A DNA stretch of 35,398 nt from Utricularia gibba (GCA_002189035.1 NEEC01000475.1:1-35398); one strand, 5' to 3'. Counted from the stretch's first letter, positions 12,446-24,514 are shown. The notes: a model not told the origin generated them from the sequence alone. Translations and numbers: made by a program.

Positions 12446-12816
12446 AAGATGGGGTGTGTCCCTAGCCACAACCTCATGTGGCCTCGTGCACTCTTCGGTA
12501 TCGAGTGGATCTTGCAAACGGTGATGAGTCATGTTGCACATATCATACCGTTTCGAAGCTCGTTCCGAGCCGGTCTTCTTTCGTGTTGAGAACTTTTCGT
12601 CCGAGGCTGCAAATGCTCGAAAGATTGCCTTATATTAGCCTTCAGATGTGCAACGAAGTGGCCACCACATTCGCGAAAATGTGACTCGGGACACCTGACT
12701 CGATGCGAATGTGATTTTTGACATGCAAGACGTATGTATTTCATGGGACGATGTGAAATTTTGGATTTCGAGATGATCATTTAAGGGTGTGTCCCTAGCC
12801 ACCACCTCATGGTGGC
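12446..12816. repeat. Mosaic A/B monomer with deletions
   Basis: Linker aagatggggtg, ccacaacctcatgtgg, gtggatcttgcaaacgg (two bases lost from gtggatatc), gaacttttcgtcc (gaacttgttcgtcc elsewhere) and ggctgcaaatg (two bases lost). From the conserved block onward it is a normal A copy. Confidence 0.7.
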
Positions 12817-13153
12817 CTCGTGCACTCTTCGGTATCGAGTGGATATCTTGCGAACGGTGATGAGTCATGTTGCACATATCATACCGTTTCGAAGCTCGTT
12901 CCGAGCCGGTCTTCTTCGTGTTGAGAACTTGTTCGTCCGAGGCTGCACAAAATGCTCGAAAGATTGCCTTATATTAGCCTTCAGATGTGCAACGAAGTGG
13001 CCACCACATTCGCGAAAATGTGACTCGGGACACCTGACTCGATGCGAATGTGATTTTTGACATGCAAGACGTATGTATTTCATGGGACGATGTGAAAATT
13101 TGGATTTCGAGATGATCATTTAAGGGTGTCCCTAGCCACCACCTCATGGTGGC

Positions 13154-13483
13154 CTCGTGCACTCTTCGGTATCGAGTGGATATCTTGCGAACGGTGATGA
13201 GTCATGTTGCACATATCATACCGTTTCGAAGCTCGTTCCGAGCCGGTCTTCTTTCGTGTTGAGAACTTGTTCGTCCGAGGCTGCACAAATGCTCGAAAGA
13301 TTGCCTTATATTAGCCTTCAGATGTGCAACGAAGTGGGCGGATGTGACTCGGACACCTGACTCGATGCGAATGTGATTTTTGACATGCAAGACGTATGTA
13401 TTTCATGGGACGATGTGAAATTTGGATTTCGAGATGATCATTTAAGATGCCATGTGTGTCCCTAGCCACCACCTCATGGTGGC
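13154..13483. repeat. Rearranged A monomer with a replaced segment
   Basis: In this 330-bp copy, the normal stretch from gaagtggccaccac through ttcgcgaaaatg is replaced by gaagtgggcggatg (near 13331-13344), and the following gactcgg has lost one g. GTGGCCAC and TTCGCGAA are therefore both missing. It is the only A copy I saw with this change. Confidence 0.75.
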
Positions 13484-13797
13484 CTCGTGCACTCTTCGGT
13501 ATCGAGTGGATATCTTGCGAACGGTGATGAGTCATGTTGCACATATCATACCGTTCGAAGCTCGTTCCGAGCCGGTCTTCTTTCGTGTTGAGAACTTGTT
13601 CGTCCGAGCTGCACAAATGCTCGAAAGATTGCCTTATATTAGCCTTCAGATGTGCAACGAAGTGGCCACCACATTCGCGAAAATGTGACTCGGGACACCT
13701 GACTCGATGCGAATGTGATTTTTGACATGCAAGACGTATGTATTTCATGGGACGATGTGAAATTTTGGATTTCGAGATGATCATTTAAGATGCCATG
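13447..13797. repeat. Two long-linker junctions inside domain A
   Basis: The octamer atgccatg typical of domain B occurs in domain A only at 13447-13454 and 13790-13797, at two successive monomer junctions. The second precedes a copy (13828) with other B-like states, cttgcaaacgg and gaggagcac. Nearby A junctions show partial forms such as aagatgggtg (about 4013, 4692, 6717, 7397) and aagatgcagggtg (10094), which look like reduced versions of the same linker. Confidence 0.7.
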
Positions 13798-14164
13798 GTG
13801 TGTCCCTAGCCACAACCTCATGGTGGCCTCGTGCACTCTTCGGTATCGAGTGGATATCTTGCAAACGGTGATGAGTCATGTTGCACATATCATACCGTTT
13901 CGAAGCTCGTTCCGAGCCGGTCTTCTTTCGTGTTGAGACTTGTTCGTCCGAGGAGCACAAATGCTCGAAAGATTGCCTTATATTAGCCTTCAGATGTGCA
14001 ACGAAGTGGCCACCACATTCGCGAAAATGTGACTCGGGACACCTGACTCGATGCGAATGTGATTTTTGACATGCAAGACGTATGTATTTCATGGGACGAT
14101 GTGAAATTTTGGATTTCGAGATGATCATTTAAGGGTGTGTCCCTAGCCACCACCTCATGGTGGC
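13790..14164. repeat. Mosaic A/B monomer after a full long linker
   Basis: The long linker atgccatg, ccacaacc, cttgcaaacgg and gaggagcac are all B-type, while gagccggtc, cacattcg and gacgtatg are A-type. This copy carries the most complete B-like tract found inside domain A. It extends from the linker to just before conserved block 2. Confidence 0.75.
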
Positions 14165-14502
14165 CTCGTGCACTCTTCGGTATCGAGTGGATATCTTGCG
14201 AACGGTGATGAGTCATGTTGCACATATCATACCGTTTCGAAGCTCGTTCCGAGCCGGTCTTCTTTCGTGTTGAGAACTTGTTCGTCCGAGGCTGCACAAA
14301 TGCTCGAAAGATTGCCTTATATTAGCTTCAGATGTGCAACGAAGTGGCCACCACATTCGCGAAAATGTGACTCGGGACACCTGACTCGATGCGAATGTGA
14401 TTTTTGACATGCAAGACGTATGTATTTCATGGGACGATGTGAAATTTTGGATTTCGAGATGATCATTTAAGGGTGTGTCCCTAGCCACCACCTCATGGTG
14501 GC

Positions 14503-16523
14503 CTCGTGCACTCTTCGGTATCGAGTGGATATCTTGCGAACGGTGATGAGTCATGTTGCACATATCATACCGTTTCGAAGCTCGTTCCGAGCCGGTCTTC
14601 TTTCGTGTTGAGAACTTGTTCGTCCGAGGCTGCACAAATGCTCGAAAGATTGCCTTATATTAGCCTTCAGATGTGCAACGAAGTGGCCACCACTTCGCGA
14701 AATGTGACTCGGGACACCTGACTCGATGCGAATGTGATTTTTGACATGCAAGACGTATGTATTTCATGGGACGATGTGAAATTTTGGATTTCGAGATGAT
14801 CATTTAAGGGTGTGTCCCTAGCCACCACCTCATGGTGGCCTCGTGCACTCTTCGGTATCGAGTGGATATCTTGCGAACGGTGATGAGTCATGTTGCACAT
14901 ATCATACCGTTTCGAAGCTCGTTCCGAGCCGGTCTTCTTTCGTGTTGAGAACTTGTTCGTCCGAGGCTGCACAAATGCTCGAAAGATTGCCTTATATTAG
15001 CCTTCAGATGTGCAACGAAGTGGCCACCACATTCGCGAAATGTGACTCGGGACACCTGACTCGATGCGAATGTGATTTTTGACATGCAAGACGTATGTAT
15101 TTCATGGACGATGTGAAATTTTGGATTTCGAGATGATCATTTAAGGGTGTGTCCCTAGCCACAACCTCATGGTGGCCTCGTGCACTCTTCGGTATCGAGT
15201 GGATATCTTGCGAACGGTGATGAGTCATGTTGCACATATCATACCGTTTCGAAGCTCGTTCCGAGCCGGTCTTCTTTCGTGTTGAGAACTTGTTCGTCCG
15301 AGGCTGCACAAATGCTCGAAAGATTGCCTTATATTAGCCTTCAGATGTGCAACGAAGTGGCCACCACATTCGCGAAATGTGACTCGGGACACCTGACTCG
15401 ATGCGAATGTGATTTTTGACATGCAAGACGTATGTATTTCATGGGACGATGTGAAAATTTGGATTTCGAGATGATCATTTAAGGTGTGTCCCTAGCCACA
15501 ACCTCATGGTGGCCTCGTGCACTCTTCGGTATCGAGTGGATATCTTGCGAACGGTGATGAGTCATGTTGCACATATCATACCGTTTCGAAGCTCGTTCCG
15601 AGCCGGTCTTCTTTCGTGTTGAGAACTTGTTCGTCCGAGGCTGCACAAATGCTCGAAAGATTGCCTTATATTAGCCTTCAGATGTGCAACGAAGTGGCCA
15701 CCACATTCGCGAAATGTGACTCGGGACACCTGACTCGATGCGAATGTGATTTTTGACATGCAAGACGTATGTATTTCATGGGACGATGTGAAATTTTGGA
15801 TTTCGAGATGATCATTTAGGGTGTGTCCCTAGCCACCACCTCATGGTGGCCTCGTGCACTCTTCGGTATCGAGTGGATATCTTGCGAACGGTGATGAGTC
15901 ATGTTGCACATATCATACCGTTTCGAAGCTCGTTCCGAGCCGGTCTTCTTTCGTGTTGAGAACTTGTTCGTCCGAGCTGCACAAATGCTCGAAAGATTGC
16001 CTTATATTAGCCTTCAGATGTGCAACGAAGTGGCCACCACATTCGCGAAATGTGACTCGGGACACCTGACTCGATGCGAATGTGATTTTTGACATGCAAG
16101 ACGTATGTATTTCATGGGACGATGTGAAATTTTGGATTTCGAGATGATCATTTAAGGGGTGTCCCTAGCCACCACCTCATGGTGGCCTCGTGCACTCTTC
16201 GGTATCGAGTGGATATCTTGCGAACGGTGATGAGTCATGTTGCACATATCATACCGTTTCGAAGCTCGTTCCGAGCCGGTCTTCTTTCGTGTTGAGAACT
16301 TGTTCGTCCGAGGCTGCACAAATGCTCGAAAGATTGCCTTATATTAGCCTTCAGATGTGCAACGAAGTGGCCACCACATTCGCGAAATGTGACTCGGGAC
16401 ACCTGACTCGATGCGAATGTGATTTTTGACATGCAAGACGTATGTATTTCATGGGACGATGTGAAATTTTGGATTTCGAGATGATCATTTAAGGGTGTGT
16501 CCCTAGCCACCACCTCATGTGGC
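14503..16523. repeat. Run of six near-identical A monomers sharing gcgaaatg
   Basis: Copies starting at 14503, 14840, 15177, 15514, 15851 and 16187 all have gcgaaatgtg (three A) where most A copies have gcgaaaatg (four A). Their spacing is 336-337 bp. The shared state in consecutive copies suggests local duplication or conversion. Elsewhere in A the three-A form is scattered (first two copies, 1345, 3034, 5399, 8104, 9793, 11806, 17879, 18216). Confidence 0.6.
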
Positions 16524-17540
16524 CTCGTGCACTCTTCGGTATCGAGTGGATATCTTGCGAACGGTGATGAGTCATGTTGCACATATCATACCGTTTCGAA
16601 GCTCGTTCCGAGCCGGTCTTCTTTCGTGTTGAGAACTTGTTCGTCCGAGGCTGCACAAATGCTCGAAAGATTGCCTTATATTAGCCTTCAGATGTGCAAC
16701 GAAGTGGCCACCACATTCGCGAAAATGTGACTCGGGACACCTGACTCGATGCGAATGTGATTTTTGACATGCAAGACGTATGTATTTCATGGACGATGTG
16801 AAATTTTGGATTTCGAGATGATCATTTAAGGGTGTGTCCCTAGCCACCACCTCATGGTGGCCTCGTGCACTCTTCGGTATCGAGTGGATATCTTGCGAAC
16901 GGTGATGAGTCATGTTGCACATATCATACCGTTTCGAAGCTCGTTCCGAGCCGGTCTTCTTTCGTGTTGAGAACTTGTTCGTCCGAGGGCTGCACAAATG
17001 CTCGAAAGATTGCCTTATATTAGCCTTCAGATGTGCAACGAAGTGGCCACCACATTCGCGAAAATGTGACTCGGGACACCTGACTCGATGCGAATGTGAT
17101 TTTTGACATGCAAGACGTATGTATTTCATGGGACGATGTGAAATTTTGGATTTCGAGATGATCATTTAAGGGTGTGTCCCTAGCCACCACCTCATGGTGG
17201 CCTCGTGCACTCTTCGGTATCGAGTGGATATCTTGCGAACGGTGATGAGTCATGTTGCACATATCATACCGTTTCGAAGCTCGTTCCGAGCCGGTCTTCT
17301 TTCGTGTTGAGAACTTGTTCGTCCGAGGCTGCACAAATGCTCGAAAGATTGCCTTATATTAGCCTTCAGATGTGCAACGAAGTGGCCACCACATTCGCGA
17401 AAATGTGACTCGGGACACCTGACTCGATGCGAATGTGATTTTTGACATGCAAGACGTATGTATTTCATGGGACGATGTGAAATTTTGGATTTCGAGATGA
17501 TCATTTAAGGGTGTGTCCCTAGCCACAACCTCATGGTGGC

Positions 17541-17878
17541 CTCGTGCACTCTTCGGTATCGAGTGGATATCTGCAAACGGTGATGAGTCATGTTGCACAT
17601 ATCATACCGTTTCGAAGCTCGTTCCGAGCCGGTCTTCTTTCGTGTTGAGAACTTGTTCGTCCGAGGAGGCACAAATGCTCGAAAGATTGCCTTATATTAG
17701 CCTTCAGATGTGCAACGAAGTGGCCACCACATTCGCGAAAATGTGACTCGGGACACCTGACTCGATGCGAATGTGATTTTTGACATGCAAGACGTATGTA
17801 TTTCATGGGACGATGTGAAATTTTGGATTTCGAGATGATCATTTAAGGGTGTGTCCCTAGCCACCACCTCATGGTGGC
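17541..17878. repeat. Mosaic A/B monomer
   Basis: Preceded by ccacaacc, with gatatctgcaaacgg and gaggaggcac (B-like) but gagccggtc, cacattcg and gacgtatg (A-like or shared). It lies two copies before the A/B boundary monomer and is flanked by ordinary A copies. Confidence 0.75.
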
Positions 17879-18474
17879 CTCGTGCACTCTTCGGTATCGA
17901 GTGGATATCTTGCGAACGGTGATGAGTCATGTTGCACATATCATACCGTTTCGAAGCTCGTTCCGAGCCGGTCTTCTTTCGTGTTGAGAACTTGTTCGTC
18001 CGAGGCTGCACAAATGCTCGAAAGATTGCCTTATATTAGCCTTCAGATGTGCAACGAAGTGGCCACCACATTCGCGAAATGTGACTCGGGACACCTGACT
18101 CGATGCGAATGTGATTTTTGACATGCAAGACGTATGTATTTCATGGGACGATGTGAAATTTTGGATTTCGAGATGATCATTTAAGGTGTGTCCCTAGCCA
18201 CCACCTCATGGTGGCCTCGTGCACTCTTCGGTATCGAGTGGATATCTTGCGAACGGTGATGAGTCATGTTGCACATATCATACCGTTTCGAAGCTCGTTC
18301 CGAGCCGGTCTTCTTTCGTGTTTGAGAACTTGTTCGTCCGAGGCTGCACAAATGCTCGAAAGATTGCCTTATATTAGCCTTCAGATGTGCAACGAAGTGG
18401 CCACCACATTCGCGAAATGTGACTCGGGACACCTGACTCGATGCGAATGTGATTTTTGACATGCAAGACGTATG

Positions 18475-18523
18475 TATTTCATGGGACGATGTGAAATTTT
18501 GATTTCGAGATGATCATTTAAGA
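18475..18523. other. Boundary between homogenisation domains A and B
   Basis: The monomer starting at 18216 is A-type for cttgcgaacgg, gagccggtc, gaggctgc, cacattcg and gacgtatg (the last near 18467-18474). From 18523 onward it has the long linker atgccatg, then ccacaac, and the next copy has cttgcaacgg at 18591-18600 and cacgttcg. The monomers at 18561 and 18888 still have the A-like gaggctgcac, so they are transitional. The switch point is therefore inside a monomer, in the AT-rich stretch around gatttcgagatgatcattt. No foreign sequence, inversion or insertion marks it. Confidence 0.85.
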
Positions 18524-19558
18524 TGCCATGGGTGTGTCCCTAGCCACAACTCATGGTGGCCTCGTGCACTCTTCGGTATCGAGTGGATATCTTGCAACGG
18601 TGATGAGTCATGTTGCACATATCATACCGTTTCGAAGCTCGTTCCGAGCCGTCTTCTTTCGTGTTGAGAACTTGTTCGTCCGAGGCTGCACAAATGCTCG
18701 AAAGATTGCCTTATATTAGCCTTCAGATGTGCAACGAAGTGGCCACCACGTTCGAAAATGTGACTCGGGACACCCGACTCGATGCGAATGTGATTTTTGC
18801 AAGACATATGTATTTCATGGGACGATGTGAAATTTTGGATTTCGAGATGATCATTTAAGTGTGTCCCTAGCCACAACCTCATGGTGCCTCGTGCACTCTT
18901 CGGTATCGAGTGGATATCTTGCAACGGTGATGAGTCATGTTGCACATATCATACCGTTTCGAAGCTCGTTCCGAGCCGTCTTCTTTCGTGTTGAGAACTT
19001 GTTCGTCCGAGGCTGCACAAATGCTCGAAAGATTGCCTTATATTAGCCTTCAGATGTGCAACGAAGTGGCCACCACGTTCGCGAAAATGTGACTCGGGAC
19101 ACCTGACTCGATGCGAATGTGATTTTTGACATGCAAGACATATGTATTTCATGGACGATGTGAAATTTTGGATTTCGAGATGATCATTTAAGGGTGTGTC
19201 CCTAGCCACAACCTCATGGTGGCCTCGTGCACTCTTCGGTATCGAGTGGATATCTTGCAAACGGTGATGAGTCATGTTGCACATATCATACCGTTTCGAA
19301 GCTCGTTCCGAGCCGTCTTTTTTGTTGAGAACTTGTTCGTCCGAGGAGCACAAATGCTCGAAAGATTGCCTTATATTAGCCTTCAGATGTGCAACGAAGT
19401 GGCCACCGTTCGCGAAATGCGACTCGGGACACGACTCGATGCGAATGTGATTTTTGATGCAAGACATATGTATTTCATGGGACGATGTGAAATTTTGGAT
19501 TTCGAGATGATCATTTAAGATGCCATGGGTGTGTCCCTAGCCACAACCTCATGGTGGC

Positions 19559-19893
19559 CTCGTGCACTCTTCGGTATCGAGTGGATATCTTGCAACGGTG
19601 ATGAGTCATGTTGCACATATCATACCGTTTCGAAGCTCGTTCCGAGCCGGTCTTCTTTCGTGTTGAGAACTTGTTCGTCCGAGGAGGCACAAATGCTCGA
19701 AAGATTGCCTTATATTAGCCTTCAGATGTGCAACGAAGTGGCCACCACGTTCGCGAAAATGTGACTCGGGACACCTGACTCGATGCGAATGTGATTTTGA
19801 CATGCAAGACATATGTATTTCATGGGACGATGTGAAATTTTGGATTTCGAGATGATCATTTAAGTGTGTCCCTAGCCACAACCTCATGGTGGC
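19559..19893. repeat. Reference B-type monomer, long-linker class
   Basis: A representative B copy. It is preceded by the long linker (atgccatg at 19520-19527, followed by ggtgtgtccc) and ccacaacctcatgg. It then carries cttgcaacgg, gagccggtc, gaggaggcac, cacgttcgcgaaaatg and gacatatgtat. The combination of long linker, ccggtc and gaggaggcac recurs in the monomers starting at 20898, 25805, 27408, 28389 and 29703, so this is a repeated monomer class, not a one-off. Confidence 0.85.
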
Positions 19894-20225
19894 CTCGTGC
19901 ACTCTTCGGTATCGAGTGGATATCTTGCAACGGTGATGAGTCATGTTGCACATATCATACCGTTTCGAAGCTCGTTCCGAGCCGTCTTCTTTCGTGTTGA
20001 GAACTTGTTCGTCCGAGGCACAAATGCTCGAAAGATTGCCTTATATTAGCCTTCAGATGTGCAACGAAGTGGCCACCACGTTCGCGAAAATGTGACTCGG
20101 ACACCTGACTCGATGCGAATGTGATTTTTGACATGCAAGACATATGTATTTCATGGACGATGTGAAATTTTGGATTTCGAGATGATCATTTAAGGGTGTG
20201 TCCCTAGCCACAACCTCATGGTGGC

Positions 20226-20554
20226 CTCGTGCACTCTTCGGTATCGAGTGGATATCTTGCAACGGTGATGAGTCATGTTGCACATATCATACCGTTTCGA
20301 AGCTCGTTCGAGCCGTCTTCTTTCGTGTTGAGAACTTGTTCGTCCGAGGGCACAAATGCTCGAAAGATTGCCTTATATTAGCCTTCAGATGTGCAACGAA
20401 GTGGCCACCACATTCGCGAAAATGTGACTCGGGACACCTGACTCGATGCGAATGTGATTTTTGACATGCAAGGTATGTATTTCATGGGACGATGTGAAAT
20501 TTTGGATTTCGAGATGATCATTTAAGTGTGTCCCTAGCCACACCTCATGGTGGC
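20226..20554. repeat. B monomer with an A-type cacattcg state
   Basis: Within domain B this copy has cttgcaacgg, gagccgtc and gagggcac but the A-type cacattcgcg (about 20408-20417), with aaggtatg (loss of 'ac') further on. It looks like the reverse of the mosaic copies in domain A, although single-site recurrence is possible. Confidence 0.65.
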
Positions 20555-23500
20555 CTCGTGCACTCTTCGGTATCGAGTGGATATCTTGCAACGGTGATGA
20601 GTCATGTTGCACATATCATACCGTTTCGAAGCTCGTTCCGAGCCGTCTTCTTTCGTGTTGAGAACTTGTTCGTCCGAGGAGCACAAATGCTCGAAAGATT
20701 GCCTTATATTAGCCTTCAGATGTGCAACGAAGTGGCCACCACGTTCGCGAAAATGTGACTCGGGACACCTGACTCGATGCGAATGTGATTTTGACATGCA
20801 AGACGTATGTATTTCATGGGACGATGTGAAATTTTGGATTTCGAGATGATCATTTAAGATGCCATGGGTGTGTCCCTAGCCACAACCTCATGGTGGCCTC
20901 GTGCACTCTTCGGTATCGAGTGGATATCTTGCAACGGTGATGAGTCATGTTGCACATATCATACCGTTTCGAAGCTCGTTCCGAGCCGGTCTTCTTTCGT
21001 GTTGAGAACTTGTTCGTCCGAGGAGGCACAAATGCTCGAAAGATTGCCTTATATTAGCCTTCAGATGTGCAACGAAGTGGCCACCACGTTCGCGAAAATG
21101 TGACTCGGGACACCTGACTCGATGCGAATGTGATTTTTGACATGCAAGACGTATGTATTTCATGGACGATGTGAAATTTGGATTTCGAGATGATCATTTA
21201 AGTGTGTCCCTAGCCACAACCTCATGGTGGCCTCGTGCACTCTTCGGTATCGAGTGGATATCTTGCAACGGTGATGAGTCATGTTGCACATATCATACCG
21301 TTTCGAAGCTCGTTCCGAGCCGTCTTCTTTCGTGTTGAGAACTTGTTCGTCCGAGGGCACAAATGCTCGAAAGATTGCCTTATATTAGCCTTCAGATGTG
21401 CAACGAAGTGGCCACCACGTTCGCGAAATGTGACTCGGACACCTGACTCGATGCGAATGTGATTTTTGACATGCAAGACGTATGTATTTCATGGACGATG
21501 TGAAATTTTGGATTTCGAGATGATCATTTAAGATGTGTCTAGCCACAACCTCATGGTGGCCTCGTGCACTCTTCGGTATCGAGTGGATATCTTGCAACGG
21601 TGATGAGTCATGTTGCACATATCATACCGTTTCGAAGCTCGTTCCGAGCCGTCTTCTTTCGTGTTGAGAACTTGTTCGTCCGAGGAGCACAAATGCTCGA
21701 AAGATTGCCTTATATTAGCCTTCAGATGTGCAACGAAGTGGCCACCACGTTCGCGAAAATGTGACTCGGGACACCTGACTCGATGCGAATGTGATTTTGA
21801 CATGCAAGACATATGTATTTCATGGGACGATGTGAAATTTGGATTTCGAGATGATCATTTAAGTGTGTCCCTAGCCACAACCTCATGGTGGCCTCGTGCA
21901 CTCTTCGGTATCGAGTGGATATCTTGCAACGGTGATGAGTCATGTTGCACATATCATACCGTTTCGAAGCTCGTTCCGAGCCTCTTCTTTCGTGTTGAGA
22001 ACTTGTTCGTCCGAGGAGCACAAATGCTCGAAAGATTGCCTTATATTAGCCTTCAGATGTGCAACGAAGTGGCCACCACGTTCGCGAATGCGACTCGGGA
22101 CACCCGACTCGATGCGAATGTGATTTTGGCATGCAAGACGTATGTATTTCATGGGACGATGTGAAATTTGATTTCGAGATGATCATTTAAGATGCCATGG
22201 GTGTGTCCCTAGCCACAACCTCATGGTGGCCTCGTGCACTCTTCGGTATCGAGTGGATATCTTGCAAGGTGATGAGTCATGTTGCACATATCATACGTTT
22301 CGAAGCTCGTTCCGAGCCGTCTTCTTTCGTGTTGAGAACTTGTTCGTCCGAGGCCACAAATGCTCGAAAGATTGCCTTATATTAGCCTTCAGATGTGCAA
22401 CGAAGTGGCCACCACGTTCGCGAAATGTGACTCGGGACACCTGACTCGATGCGAATGTGATTTTTGACATGCAAGACATGTATTTCATGGGACGATGTGA
22501 AATTTTGGATTTCGAGATGATCATTTAAGTGTGTCCCTAGCCACATCATGGTGGCCTCGTGCACTCTTCGGTATCGAGTGGATATCTTTGCAAGGTGATG
22601 AGTCATGTTGCACATATCATACCGTTTCGAAGCTCGTTCCGAGCCGTCTTCTTTCGTGTTGAGAACTTGTTCGTCCGAGGCCACAAATGCTCGAAAGATT
22701 GCCTTATATTAGCCTTCAGATGTGCAACGAAGTGGCCACCACGTTCGCGAAAATGTGACTCGGGACACCTGACTCGATGCGAATGTGATTTTTGACATGC
22801 AAGACGTATGTATTTCATGGGACGATGTGAAATTTTGGATTTCGAGATGATCATTTAATGTGTCCCTAGCCACACCTCATGGTGGCCTCGTGCACTCTTC
22901 GGTATCGAGTGGATATCTTGCAACGGTGATGAGTCATGTTGCACATATCATACCGTTTCGAAGCTCGTTCCGAGCCGTCTTCTTTCGTGTGAGAACTTGT
23001 TCGTCCCACAAATGCTCGAAAGATTGCCTTATATTAGCCTTCAGATGTGCAACGAAGTGGCCACCACGTTCGCGATGTGACTCGGGACACCGACTCGATG
23101 CGAATGTGATTTTTGACATGCAAGACATATGTATTTCATGGGACGATGTGAAATTTGGATTTCGAGATGATCATTTAAGATGCCATGGGTGTGTCCTAGC
23201 CACAACCTCATGGTGGCCTCGTGCACTCTTCGGTATCGAGTGGATATCTTGCAACGGTGATGAGTCATGTTGCACATATCATACCGTTTCGAAGCTCGTT
23301 CCGAGCCGTCTTCTTTCGTGTTGAGAACTTGTTCGTCGAGGCACAAATGCTCGAAAGATTGCCTTATATTAGCCTTCAGATGTGCAACGAAGTGGCCACC
23401 ACGTTCGCGAAATGCGACTCGGGTCGATGCGAATGTGATTTTTGACATGCAAGACATATGTATTTCATGGGACGATGTGAAATTTTGGATTTCGAGATGA

Positions 23501-24199
23501 TCATTTAAGCCCTAGCCACAACCTCATGGTGGCCTCGTGCACTCTTCGGTATCGAGTGGATATCTTGCAACGGTGATGAGTCATGTTGCACATATCATAC
23601 CGTTTCGAAGCTCGTTCCGAGCCGTCTTCTTTCGTGTTGAGAACTTGTTCGTCCGAGGAGGCACAAATGCTCGAAAGATTGCCTTATATTAGCCTTCAGA
23701 TGTGCAACGAAGTGGCCACCACGTTCGCGAAAATGTGACTCGGACACCTGACTCGATGCGAATGTGATTTTGACATGCAAGACGTATGTATTTCATGGGA
23801 CGATGTGAAATTTTGATTTCGAGATGATCATTTAAGATGCCATGGTGTGTCCCTAGCCACAACCTCATGGTGGCCTCGTGCACTCTTCGGTATCGAGTGG
23901 ATATCTTGCAAACGGTGATGAGTCATGTTGCACATATCATACCGTTTCGAAGCTCGTTCCGAGCCGGTCTTCTTTCGTGTTGAGAACTTGTTCGTCCGAG
24001 GCACAAATGCTCGAAAGATTGCCTTATATTAGCCTTCAGATGTGCAACGAAGTGGCCACCACGTTCGCGAAATGTGACTCGGGAGATGCGAATGTGATTT
24101 TTGACATGCAAGACGTATGTATTTCATGGACGATGTGAAATTTCGGATTTCGAGATGATCATTTAAGATGCCATGGGTGTGTTAGCCACAACCTCATGC

Positions 24200-24514
24200 C
24201 TCGTGCACTCTTCGGTATCTTGCGGTGATGAGTCATGTTGCACATAGCATACCGTTTCGAAGCTCGTTCCGAGCCGGTCTTCTTTCGTGTTGAGAACTTG
24301 TTCGTCCGAGCACAAATGCTCGAAAGATTGCCTTATATTAGCCTTCAGATGTGCAACGAAGTGGCCGTTCGCGAAAATGTGACTCGGACACCTGACTCGA
24401 TGCGAATGTGATTTTTGACATGCAAGACATATGTATTTCATGGACGATGTGAAATTTCGGATTTCGAGATGATCATTTAGATGCCATGGTGTGTCTAGCC
24501 ACACCTCATGGTGG
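24200..24514. repeat. Heavily deleted B monomer (315 bp)
   Basis: The normal path from cttcggtatcgagtgg to gatatcttgcaacgg is reduced to cttcggtatcttgcggtg. This removes the GATATC landmark, consistent with loss between the two 'atc' or 'tatc' copies. The upstream junction is also shortened (gtgttagcc and catgcctcg), gtggccgttcg lacks 'accac', and cacatagcat has an unusual substitution in conserved block 1. Confidence 0.75.

Larger units (their letters stand above)
1..18500. repeat. Array domain A: homogeneous 337-338-bp monomers
   Basis: Fifty-five monomers with mean spacing 337.5 bp. Typical states are cttgcgaacgg, gagccggtc, gaggctgcacaa, cacattcgcg, gacgtatg and mostly ccaccacctcatgg. 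Monomer starts: 1, 336, 674, 1012, 1345, 1680, 2021, 2359, 2698, 3034, 3371, 3709, 4051, 4390, 4729, 5066, 5399, 5735, 6073, 6412, 6752, 7091, 7433, 7770, 8104, 8441, 8779, 9117, 9454, 9793, 10134, 10475, 10812, 11147, 11485, 11806, 12142, 12483, 12817, 13154, 13484, 13828, 14165, 14503, 14840, 15177, 15514, 15851, 16187, 16524, 16862, 17202, 17541, 17879, 18216. Differences between copies are mostly one-base changes in short runs (gg/ggg, aaa/aaaa, gcttc/gccttc, gaggc/gagc). Substitutions are rare. Confidence 0.95.

Noticed and set aside
1-18500. Fixed higher-order period in domain A from shared rare variants (gaagctgcac near 797, 4512, 7212, 9587)
   Set aside because: The spacings are 11, 8 and 7 monomers, with no constant period. 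The variants look scattered by exchange or are error-prone positions.
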